DNA of 64,000 bases from Takakia lepidozioides (taxonomy: Eukaryota > Streptophyta > Takakiopsida > Takakiales > Takakiaceae). This document shows positions 10,601 to 21,700 of this stretch, piece by piece (within the stretch, counting starts at the first letter, position 1; every line of letters starts with the position of its first letter). Both the position numbers and the translations under genes were made by a program. Location: the NCBI GenBank assembly GCA_030704615.1, contig CM060733.1, positions 35,838,001-35,902,000 on the forward strand. The letters are read 5' to 3'. The notes beneath the pieces are model-generated. The model saw only the letters and a program-made list of their open reading frames with translations. It had not been told where the DNA came from and ran no database searches.

Positions 10601-12594
10601 AACAAACAGGGCATCCGAAGAGATTTCATGGTGGTCAATAGTGTAAACTTTCCAATGTGTCGAGTTTTAAGAAGAATCACCTGAATGCAGTCAATGGGAA
10701 TGTCGCAGGCCCTCAAGGACTCAACAATTACCTCTTCTTTTCCATCTTCCCAATTGAGACAAGAATTTCTAGAATGGAGGTGCTTCTGTCTTGCCTTGCG
10801 TTTCCAGATTCCTAGTGGTGATATAGATGTGTGGAATGCAGAATTTATGTACCTTGAAAGCACCGCATAAAACACCTTTTGTACTTCCAGATTTGTCCCC
10901 ACATAGCCCTGGCAAGCCTCCTCGTGAGATTGAGCAGTTGTCAATGACTGGACATCAGTGCCCCCGTAATAAGCCTGAAACGCCCCTATTCGCCAAACCC
11001 CTGTATATGCAGATGGTGGTGTCAAAGCAAACGCACCTGTTGTCCGAGTTGTATAGAATGTCTCGTTGAGAACTGGAAAGTTTGAGAAGTCAACCATAAA
11101 GTAATTCACATCATCAGTTTCATAGATGATTGGAGCATACTCTGTAGCCACCTTCCGCACTGATGTATGTGCCATAGAGTCGTGTGCCTCAAGTATGGAG
11201 CTGTTCATTTTCTTCTCAAAAGTAGCCCTTTCACTGTTGAGCACTCGTTGCAAGTAGAAGACCCTTCGCACGTTGGGACGGAGAAAGAGCGTCTGGTGTG
11301 TAAAAGTGAGCCAGTTGCTTTTATTCAAGGCTGGGACACTGGCTACCAATCCCAATATCATAAAGGAGGAGTTGAGACTGTTCTCAACTTCTGACAGTAG
11401 TGCCTGCAGGAGTCATTATGGCACCCAAGGATCATATCTCGTGGCTTTGGCCTTCCCATTGCCTTGGGTTCATCACTTCAATCAGGAACACATTTGGAGC
11501 TCTGCAGCCAACAGGTTTGCGCGGGTTTAAGCTGCATTGCATTAAGTGCATTACTATACAGTGGGCAATTCATTTTACCTGCAGCTTTTAAGAAAACTGC
11601 ATCTTACTGGGTAAACTCTGAAAACCATGCTTCGCCAACAGATTGGTGTAACAGTGATTGCACAGGGGGAATAAGTGCCAAATTCATCAATCTAGCCAAA
11701 AGTGACTGAACTATGCCAAATCATGAGACAACCAAGGGACTGGTATTAAGTGCACTACTAAACATGGGGCAACTCATTTGTCCTACAACTTTACAGAAAA
11801 TTGCATCCTAGTAAAACCATGTTTGGCTTTAATAAGTGCCAAGTTCATCAATTCAGTGGAAAGTGACTGAACTATGCCAACTCACGAGACAACCAAGGCA
11901 GTGGTAAGCATGAGCCGTATGGGAGGATCAGCTGTGTTAACATGCATACTGCCAGTAAAATACACTTTACAATGACAGAAAGATAAAAGTCCCAAGGTGA
12001 CGAGATGCTTCATCTCGGAGGCACATACCCCAAGCAATTGGTTTGTTTCTTGTAAAACTGGAAGACAGAGACTGTGACCCAAGAACAGCTGGGAACTGTT
12101 CCATGTGATCATCTTGCAAACTCCGGATACATGCTTCCACGTTGACCACCGTTCCCACTCTTTCTGACCACTACCAGAAACGATATGCCAACGATATCTG
12201 AGAAGGGTTATCAATCCCTGTTGGGGCGAGGAAGTTGACCAATCTCAACGTTCTGTAACAAATACTCGTTTGAAGAACAGTTGGATGTCAGAGTTGAACT
12301 TCCCAGAGGATTTCTTCAAGGAATCAACTGAAGTACCTCTTTTCGATTCATACATTTGAACTCGATCTCCTGCTGCTTTGCATGCAGTTCCGCCCTGTAC
12401 AGCACAAAACCAACAGCTGCTGCCAGGAAGCAGCCCATTAGCAAGATTGAAGCGCCAACTCGTGCCATCCTCAACGGATTCGTTCTCTTCTGGAGCAGGG
12501 CGGCAGCCATCGCCGCTCCTGTATGATCAGCGTCTCCATCGCAAAGGAAGGTCCTTCCGCTCTTTCCAAAATTCTCACGAAGTTTGTCCTCCAT
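7675..12594 (-). pseudogene. CHASE-domain hybrid histidine kinase, damaged copy 1
   Basis: An inverted paralogue of the gene at 35.8-45.0 kb. Recognisable exons in transcription order are 12594-12337 (N-terminus and TM1), 11403-10853 (CHASE), 10597-about 10150 (end of CHASE, TM2, H-box), 9824-9802, 9366-9279, 9003-8796, 8456-8424 (N-box) and 8095-7675. Exon lengths match copy 2 exactly, except exon 8, which is 9 bp shorter and in frame. Lesions: a 2-bp loss in exon 3 near 10455 shifts the frame. A deletion of about 90 bp removes the end of exon 3 after SHD together with its splice donor. The acceptor of the 23-bp exon 4 reads CAAG where copy 2 has CAGG. The exons for the second ATPase box and the receiver domains are not in the window. 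Either they lie beyond the left edge, behind the LINE/Copia mass in intron 8, or they are lost. Exon 2 and exons 5-8 remain open. Confidence 0.9.
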
Positions 12595-13180
12595 TTTTCA
12601 TTTTAGCTGCTACTCGTCTTCCATTTTGTCTGCCTTGTGTGTGCTCCTGGTGATTTCAGAGCATAGCGGTTGCTTCCATCACCGTAGCAACTCCTACTGG
12701 CGTATCCAGACATCCGTCATAGACACGTTTCGCTATTGCAAGATAGAAATCAGGTGATCAACCTGGCGATAAGCTTGTTAAAAAGTAGATGAGAAGATTT
12801 TTTGCAAAAAGCAATTCCCGTCGTTCCAGTAAAATTTGAAGAATTGAAGTTCACTCTCCTCCCAAGTTAGAATCCAGCTACGTGTCTTTCAACCCAGATC
12901 ACAATTCCTGTCCTTGTCTCTCAAACCAGATCAGATGAACAAGAGATGAGAAAGATCTCCTTTCGCTTCAGTGAATGCAGTCTCAGTAGCGGGTCTCAGT
13001 AGGCGGGTCTATCATTCTCTATCATCTCCAAGCCTCATCTCAGTAACGATCACTTCACTCTCATTCTTCTCGAAGGATGAATCAACCCAAGGTCAACTCA
13101 ACTCACTGGTGAAGAAACCTAAACTAGAACCATTAACATCAGTTTCGCACCACGCACTTTATCCTCCACCCTTTTCTTTT
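12595..13180. other. Upstream flank of histidine-kinase copy 1, part of an inverted duplication
   Basis: No convincing gene. Bases 12595-12740 match the flank just upstream of copy 2 (35.6-35.8 kb). Bases 12826-13175 match the reverse complement of about 30300-30650 (for example AAATTTGAAGAA-TGAAGTTCAC and CATTCTTCTC-AAGGATGAATCAA). A 116-codon frame at 12971-13321 runs across the end of this block into LINE sequence and is probably chance. Confidence 0.7.
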
Positions 13181-13267
13181 TCCCCCTCATCGCCTCAGCA
13201 ACTTCATTTCATGGTAGTTCATAGTTCTACGAATGGATGGAGCAATGAGCTCAGTATGCAAATTGCC

Positions 13268-14770
13268 GGAAGGCGCCCAGTGCGGAACAAGAGGAGCTAC
13301 ACTACCTTTGTGCAGGGCTAACTCCAGTAGTGGGACTTACCCTTGATATAAACAATTGGTTCGGGCTTTCTAGAGTTCCTCTAGAATTCCCTTGACATCC
13401 CTTCAAGCATGAACTTGCTGTGTGTGAGATGCCCAAGGGCTTAGGCTCAGCCTCGAGATTTTGACAGATGGTGAACAGAGGTGCAGGCACTATGTTCTCG
13501 ATGATCCTCAAGAGGGTCGCCCTCTGAGGAGAATACCCGTGACATTGTATCAGACAGAATCTGGATATTGTCTTCAGGCCGCCCGCACATCCGGCATCAA
13601 CAATCTCCCTCTCTTTCCAATCTCTATTTCTATGTACTGTTCGAAGGTTGGTTTTGTTGGGACATTCGGGGTGCTTCCCACAGGGTCATATAGACATTTC
13701 AGCCTCCAAGTCAGCGTCTCTTCTTCCTGCCTCGTATTCAGGTACTTGAAAATCTCCTCTACCTTTTCCCGCCAGGACTTTTAGCTGTTTAACAAGACGG
13801 TCGTGCCTTCAAAGTTTAGAGTGGATCATCTTACGGTATCTGGTCAGGCTGGCGATTCTGCTGACCCCACCACATGGACTGATCACGTCGAGAGCTCAAA
13901 GGTGGTACGCCAAACTCGCTACGTTTTGCATCATGTTTTGAGAATGAATTATGAATTGCTTTTGGACCCTAGTAAGATTGGTAGTACCTAATCGTGAAAT
14001 AGGGAACTACCGAGAACTGTCTTATGTGAAATTAGAGTAATCAGCCTACTCTCATCTGAATGCAGGTTGTCAACAAGTGTACATGTTCTAGAACACACTG
14101 ACATGCTCTCTCCGCAACCTGAGTGGATTCTAGAGATTGGGCATGGTGGGCTTTGCCAATCCACACCAAGCAAGGTAGGCCTCATACCGTTGCCTTTCTA
14201 CTTCAGTATGAATCCCTCCGCAGTGGAAAAAATGTGTGAGACCCAAAGCTTTGCGTGTAGCTGTTCGAACCACCTTTTGTATATGCGCATCCCAGTCACA
14301 ACCGCAAGAAACCCAACACAAATATGTGTAGCAAGGGAGTAAGTAGATGGATCTCTTCACTGTCCCATGTCCATTTGAGATCCCCTCCTCACTCCCAACG
14401 ATCATTGAAGGCCACCACCAGCCTTCACAGGTCCAAGTTGCTTTTCGCACATTCAATCAACTCCTGAAGATTGGATGGGGTAGTCCCAAGGCTCGCGAGG
14501 TCATCCGCAATCAGAAGAGCTTGTATGCTGGCATCACCCACCTACAACCCAATTCCCTCGCTTCACATCTTCAAGGAACGGATTAAGAATGAAAACATTG
14601 CAGAGCAGTGTGGAGAGGAGACAACCTTGAGCTACAACTTGGTCAATGTAAAAGAATTTAGACTTCTGACCCTTGTCCATAACACAACATATGTACAGGT
14701 TGTGAAACATCCTCCACATCTTTCCCCAAAAGAAGCCACAGCCAGTGGCACCACAGGTCTTTTTTTCAAA
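13268..14770 (-). mobile_element. LINE family 1, reverse-transcriptase to 3' end, degenerate
   Basis: Reading the minus strand from about 14770, a reverse-transcriptase core is visible: QGCLLSTLLCNVFI near 14600-14650, then the catalytic box IADDLASLG near 14490-14515. It is followed by WDAHIQKVV / ALGLTHFFHCGG near 14200-14280 and IVPAPLF...LEAEPK near 13430-13500. The 3' end (ACTACTGGAGT...CAAAGGTAGTG) is at 13274-13335. Frames are broken many times. It is the same family as the element at 1-112 and 4862-5771 but in opposite orientation. Confidence 0.85.
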
Positions 14771-14779
14771 CAGAAAAAG

Positions 14780-14891
14780 AAATGAAATGAAATGGTACTT
14801 TATAACGTCTGCGGAAAGCTCATAGAGCTTATGGGACAAAATGGAAACATGAGAGAGGAACAAGTCCAGAAACCACAATTAATGTTCTAGC
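14780..14891 (-). mobile_element. LINE family 2, 3' fragment
   Basis: On the minus strand the order is ATGTTCTAG-like end of coding, ATTGTGGTTTCTGGAC, GTCCCATAAGCTCTATGAGC, GACGTTATAAAGTACC and ATTTC repeats. This is a short 5'-truncated insertion. Confidence 0.85.
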
Positions 14892-15708
14892 AAATGTAGA
14901 GACAGAAAGAGAAACAGAAACAGAAAGAGACAAAGTAGAGTTTCCCTTCAATTTTCCTTCCATAATATTCTGGCTTGCCTGCCTGACCAAGTTAGCAACA
15001 AAACAACAGGAATTGGAATAGATGGTGGTTTGTGACACTCTAGTTTGTGCCTGCTGAGCACCAGTATGCTCATCAATCAGCATCGCAGGTTATTAAATGT
15101 CACTTCCGTGAGGCTACAGATGCAGTAACACTGAAGCAGGCCAGTTCATATTCCATCACTAGAACACCCTATCCTTATTGGTCTCAGCCAAGGCATTTTT
15201 ACCAATGAATCTTCTGTGGATTAAGAGCTTCTATTGTCTCCACTAAACAGTGGAAAGACTATACATCACTCCAGAAAGCATCTTGGAATCAATTTCGTCC
15301 CACCATTCCTGGGAGGTCTGCAGTATGATAGTATGAGATCCATGAATACCAATATAATGATCACAATTCCACATTCCTTCTGGGTATAAACATGTTCAAT
15401 TCTGCTTGAGGTTGGCATGGCAGATTAGAACTGATTGCTAGTCAACCCTTAAGCTGTAAGACACAAGCTGTTGGATGTGCGAGTGGTGATGACCATGAAC
15501 TTGCCTTTGTTTGGGACATGGCACTTGGATGGGTTGTGGATGAAATTACTGTGCAGTTCATATCACAGAGCATATCCCTGTCTTAATCTGGGCTACTACC
15601 AACCAGCAAGTCTGTGCAAGAGAGCCAGAGAACAGACTCCTCCCTCACATTGACTCCACCTCTCATCACCAATAGATCAAGAGCAAGTAGTGAGTGAAAT
15701 GCCCAAAG
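14892..15708. other. Intergenic, 3' flank of the RFWD3-like gene
   Basis: I see no gene here. There is a purine-rich run (AGAGACAGAAAGAGAAACAG) near 14898. The phrase GAGCACCAGTATGCTCAT at 15057 has a close relative at 45.49 kb, which suggests that the RFWD3 fragment duplicated near 46 kb brought part of this flank with it. Confidence 0.6.
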
Positions 15709-18700
15709 CTATGCAGGCACTCGCCGGTAAAGCTGCAATGTTCGCTCACTAATGCAGCCCAACAAATCCCCCCCGGCAACACGTGCATTCCTGATATCAA
15801 GCACTGGCGATTGATGAGGTATGAGAGACTGGGTCTTGGTCTGGGAGCCCAGGTCCCAAAGCCAAACCGAATTGCTCCCTTCGTCTCCAAAAGCAAATAA
15901 TGAGCCAGGCCCCACGCTCAAGCTACTTCCCGAAGCCCTATCTGCCCTCCATTCAGTAACAATGGTAGATCTGGACATCACTGTCTGGCTTTTATGTCCT
16001 ACCATGGAACTTTGCTGCTCCCAAAACGATGTGCCTTTGGGTACTGGGTGGTCACCAAGACTAGTTAGTGTACCTTCACACACACCGCTTTCCATGATTT
16101 CAAGGAGATGTGGAGGAGTGGGTTTTCTAGTGTATGAGTAGTGAATGGGGACCCCTGTTGACGTGGTAGCTTCCGAGGCTGCTGAGGGCATGTTATCTCG
16201 GGGTAACAATGAAATTGCAGGCTGGCTAGCTCTATCTGCTTGTGAGGGTGAAAGTGGAAAGGAGGAAGATGCAGAGGGGCCCTCCGTACTATTAAGACTG
16301 GGCTTGGGCCTGAAGGAAGCAACAGCTGTGTCAATTGCTGCATTGTAGGTAAGAGATACACAAACTCCTGAATTGTTGGGTTGAGAGAGAGACAGCGACC
16401 TGCAATCAGGAACCAGCCACTTCAGTGAGAGGCTGCAAGTGTGCCTGATTATACCTCACTCACCTTGGATGTGACACCCAGCTCTGAAGTACTGCAGGGA
16501 CTTGTTATTAACTGTAATCTTGATATAATCATACCTTGAACAGCAATAGTGAATCAGAGGACCATAAACAAAATATAGAAGCACAAATGCACCATCCAAA
16601 CCTAATATGTTTTGTGCCTGAAAAGGAACTTGCTCACCTGCATTCTTTGCCTTCTGCATCTGATGACCCCACATGTGGCCAAAAACAAAGGCTACTACTC
16701 GAAGCACTCAGAAGTCCTCTTTCTTCATTATGCGGTTTCCCATCATGATGCGATCTTGTGGGTTCTGGAACATACTGGAGCGTGTGGATTGGATTGCTAC
16801 TGCGACCCTTATGGGTGGCCACCGGCGCTGCAGTCTGGCGCACATCAAACACTAGCACTGATCCATTCTGCACCAGCAATAGGTGGACAAACTGAAATTT
16901 GTAGCTTATGTATGGCTTGGAACACTAATAACGGCTTGAAGGTTTTCAAATAAATCATGACAGCCAAAAATAAAAATTACTCATTTCAGAAGCACAATTT
17001 AAAATTGTCCCCAACACAGCACTGAACCCAGGGAGGTACCTGCAAGCCAGAGTAGACCTGATTTGGGTCATCCAGATCCCATGCACATGCCCAAGAGGGG
17101 CTCTGCAATCAGAAATGCACTTTCTGTGAGCACTTCAGAGATGGTCATGTGCCGCCCCCAAAAGGAACAAATCATGCAGCAGTTTACTTACCTGCAAGGA
17201 ATATGTGATGACCACATTGTTGCTCTCCAAACTGTCCGGATCAACCAACTCACTTGTCAGATATCCAGTTGCCAAAGTAGCACTTCAAGGAAGGAAAGAA
17301 ACTTTGTGAGAGAATGGGAAGCAAGACAGATGATGGAAAAAGTGAGTCACGTGGATATGTCTCACCTCTCCTAGATATTGTGCCAAGTTAATATCTTGAG
17401 GTCATCACATAGATCCAAACACTAGAACATGGCAAAAGAAAGATGTTCACCTAAAGAGAGCGAGCTTCTTGCCTAGGGAAGCCACCAGTGCCAGCCTTCC
17501 CGGGGCCCGTGTGCCAGAAGGTGCAATGCGGATGTCCCGAATTGCACCAGTCCCGGGAGGAAGATCCATGCATTCCCCCTCTGATAATGCCAGTAGGCTC
17601 ATCTGTTTAAAACAAATATATATGCATCAGAAACACATCGAATGCCAGTTGAACAAGCCAGAAAACAAGAGTATTCCGAAACATGTGAGAGGTAGAGGGG
17701 GATCAACAGAAGGAAAGTAAGCAAGAAACTTTACAATGTCCACAGGGGTCCCAAGGGTCCACAGGACAAAGTAGTGTAGGGAGGGAGAGCATTGCAATAA
17801 TAGTGTTGCCCTAGCTTACATAAAAACTGGAAACAAGTGCCTGCAGTCATGTATTCACGACATCAGCATGGTATGTGTAGTACATAAAGGTCATCATACT
17901 TTTGTTAGCCCAGAACAGGCTCGACCGTCTGTCGGTTTGTAGGAAACCAGCAGCATCTGACTGTGTGCGTCCATATCAAACACCTTTGCTCCATGCAATG
18001 GCAATTCATCCTGCATCATCAAACTTTGAATGGTGATTCCATAATTCTTGGTCTCAGATGGCTTTAAGAGATGATCTATCCAACTTATTTCTAATCTGAA
18101 TTGGAAACTCCTGTGACTTCAATTGCACTACAGCTCAAACAGCTCGTCTTGTTTTGTCAAGAAGTGCGACTGAGGTACCTACTTGTAGCACAAAGCTGTT
18201 TCCAAGACCCCGGCTTCCGATGGATGCAAGGGAAGAGAAGGTACGCATAGGTCTTGCTTGAATTCTCTCCTGTGCTCCCAGTGTCTCATTTTCCAGTAGT
18301 CCAGCATTCCTTGCATGCAGTTCCCTTGTAGTATGACTCCTTCCCTCTTCTTGCAGGTATCTTAAATGAGAGGATGCTTCAGCAGGCACCCCGAATCCTA
18401 CTATATCCCTTGTACGTGACAAGTGCCCAAACTCAATTCCAGGGTGATGTTGGCCTGAAGTCTGTTGCTTCCCAGATCGGTACTTGCCACGTTTGCGAAC
18501 AGAGGGCTGAGGTGGCACATTTCGAAACTGTCTCCCATCTTTCCAGTTTGTTTGATGGAAGGTCGGGCATAGCATGGTTTTCAAATGGGGCATATGTGGG
18601 TGCAGGGGTCCCATGTCTTCTCGTGTGACTTGAGCTTGTGCTTGCTGATACTGCATCATTTGAAAAGTATTGAGAGCATCATGTTGTTCTGGACATAGCA

Positions 18701-21700
18701 CTGCCAGCAGAGCCTGCAGAGGAATGAATCATGGAAAGTTCAGCTCCATGTTGGTGACCTTGTTTGGAGTGAAAGAACAGTTGAGATGATGGAACATCAA
18801 GTGTGCTCACCAGTTCATGAGTTTGTGAGCACTCACCTCTGAGCGATGGACCTCCTCCACCAGCTCTGCAACCTGCACATAAGCAATGTGAGTACGAAAA
18901 TTCTCTTTCCCCATCGAATATCGGAAACCTGATGCATGGAAGATGAGCTCATCAGTGAATACCTTTAACTTGACCATCGTATTTTCTTGTTACAATGCAA
19001 AGATTGTCAACAGAAGCAGTTCACCTCTCAGAAAGATAAGAAACATCTAAGGAAATGTTTTTGAAACTGGAATTACCTGCAACTTGAGCTGCTCATTCTC
19101 TGCTCGCAACACACCAGCCTCCTGCTTCCCAGGCAAAGAAGACACCATTATAATTTTAGACGGTGATGAAGTGACGGAATAAACTTGGATCAAAATTTTA
19201 AATCATACCTAGGCTATTGTGATTTGGAAAGCTTACGCACTTCACCTGATTATTTAGAAGGCTTGGGGAGGGTGATGCCTTGGACACATTTGTGTCTTAC
19301 CATTTGAAAGTGGACACATGGTGAACTCATGGAGCATTGCTTGCAGATGCTTGTGGCCATAGATTTCAAGATCAGTTTGGATGGAGCAGAAAGGGGGGGA
19401 AGAAGGGAGGAGGGGCAAGGGAGGGGGCACCACTAGAGTCAGGAAGGCTTGCTCTATAGTTGACGTACCTTTCAGACAAAGTTGGTTTTGGTATTCAAGA
19501 TTTACTGGAGCAGCAATTACTTGTCCCCCTCCAGAAATCAGGCCCCAGGAGGGTCCTGTGGACTTCATAAAGTTTCTGGCTTCTGCTTTTGATGTGGAAC
19601 CCCTGTTGAGGGGGGTGCGGCACAAAATGTTTGCTACTCTCACCATATTGCCCACAGATCGCAACTGTGGATTCTATCTTTCCGAGCTGGACTAAATTAC
19701 TGTGAGCTAGAAAGATATGACGTTCACAGGGAGGAATGAAATGAAATGGTACTTTTTAATCTTCGTGGGAAGCTCAAAGAGCTTACAGACAAGAAAAAAA
19801 CTTTATAGTTTTCATGGGAAGCTGACAGGAAGTAGAAACAAATAAAGTGGGGCCCCGAATAACCCATTCACCACAACCAGAAAACTTTTCTCAAAGGTGG
19901 AGAGGCTCATGTACATATGCTGCAAGGATGCTTGAAGCAGAATACCTCTGTCAGGAGCGACCCTAGATTTCATAGTAGAAACTAACTAGGTATATGTCTG
20001 ACCAGACCTTTTATCACCCTCTATCAGGCCACCAATCTTGCTCAAAGGAGAAAATGAAACTTTATACCGTCGACAGGGGAACACAAGATCACTTAGATGG
20101 CAAGATCAAAGTATGTATGGGGACCCAGAAATCTTTTGATGAGTATGTTCTATACCTGTATCAAGTGCTGGCCTTCCCCATCAACTACCGCGATGCGTGG
20201 TATGTAAATATTTCTCAGGTCCTCAACTTTGGCCCTCCGATTGCAGTGCGGACACTGCTCAAAACAAACAAAATATGCATTGCCATACAATCAGAATCCT
20301 CCTCCCTTCCTGTTTCACCCCTCTTGCCCCCTTCACTATAACACAAAAAGGGTAGCTCGTTAAAAAATAGTTTCCAGTCATAACAGCAAAGATAAAATGA
20401 CACAAACTCAGGGCTCTGTTTACCTGTTTGAATAGACTGGAATTGGTGATGACCTCTATACAAAATCACATTATCAACATCATCCCTATATTTTCTATCA
20501 AAACTCAAAATGGAAACAGTGATGTGGAAAACAAGAAGTGAAATAAAATGTTACTACATAACATCTGCCAGAAGATCAAAGAGCTTATGGGACAAGAGGA
20601 AGAAAGGAACCGACAGTGAGTCGATATTTACCTTGCCTTGCTTCTTGCCAGCTTGCTTGAGCCAGCGTTTGATGCAGGACTTGCCAAACAGGTGGCCACA
20701 TGCCAACGAGCTGCCACTCTCACCATCTCAATTTCAGCAGGAAAACAAAAATACTTCACTGTAGGGTTCTGCAGAGGCCAGTAATGTGCTGGCAAATTCT
20801 GTAGTTACTCCCTTAACAGGGTTGGAAAGAAATGAAATGAAATGGTGCTTTATAACGTCCGCGGAAAGCTCGTAGAGCTTATGGGACAAAATGGAAGAAA
20901 ACATGAGAGAGGAACAAATCCAGAAACCACAATTAATGTTCTAGCGATTGTCTAAGGGTGAAGGCCTCGTGTAGGTAGGCTGCCACACATTTTTGATCCT
21001 CATAGTGAAAGACATCAGTGAGAGTTTGGGTTCCACTGAATAAACAGTGAAATCTCCCACGGATCTCGTAGTATAGAGGGCAGTAGAAGAAGAAGTGTTC
21101 TTCAGTTTCAATTTCCTTGCTGCGCCCTATGCAAGCTGGACATAGGCGGTCCTCCCGTTGCAGGTTTTCCCATCTGCCAGTCTCTATCCGTAGGTTGTGG
21201 GAACCCACCCTGAACCGCCCCAATGCCCTCAAGAGGGAAGGAGATAAGGGTGCTGAAAGGTAATTGGTCTCAAGATTCTATCATCGCGGAGCACCAAGAA
21301 TGTCTCTCGATAGAAGTGGAGCTTTGTCGTGAGATTGGGTAGCATCCAAGTTCTCTTGACATGTAATTTAAGAGAAAGAATGGAACTTCATCATGTCAAC
21401 AAGAAGGCCAAGGACAGAAATGAAATGGACCTTTATAACGTCCGCGGGAAGCTCAAAGAGCTTATGGGACAAATAGGAAGCAAGAAACAAGAAAGAATAA
21501 AAAAGAACGAAGCCAGAAGCAGACAGAGAGAGGGAACATGGCAGAGGTGGAGATAGCATGAGAAGGTACCAGATGCGGTGGCTGCCAGTACTTGTCCAAG
21601 GCTCCATGCAGATGGGGCAAGTGATCATGTCTGCCTCTGTTTCGCCCTGCTTCTGAGTATCCAGCTGAACAGGCCCCACTGTTGCTCTCTCCTTCAAAGA

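Noticed and set aside
12971-13321. 116-codon plus-strand frame as a small gene
   Set aside because: Its first half is the duplicated kinase flank, where the other copy (30.3-30.65 kb) has no matching frame. Its last part runs into the 3' end of a LINE.
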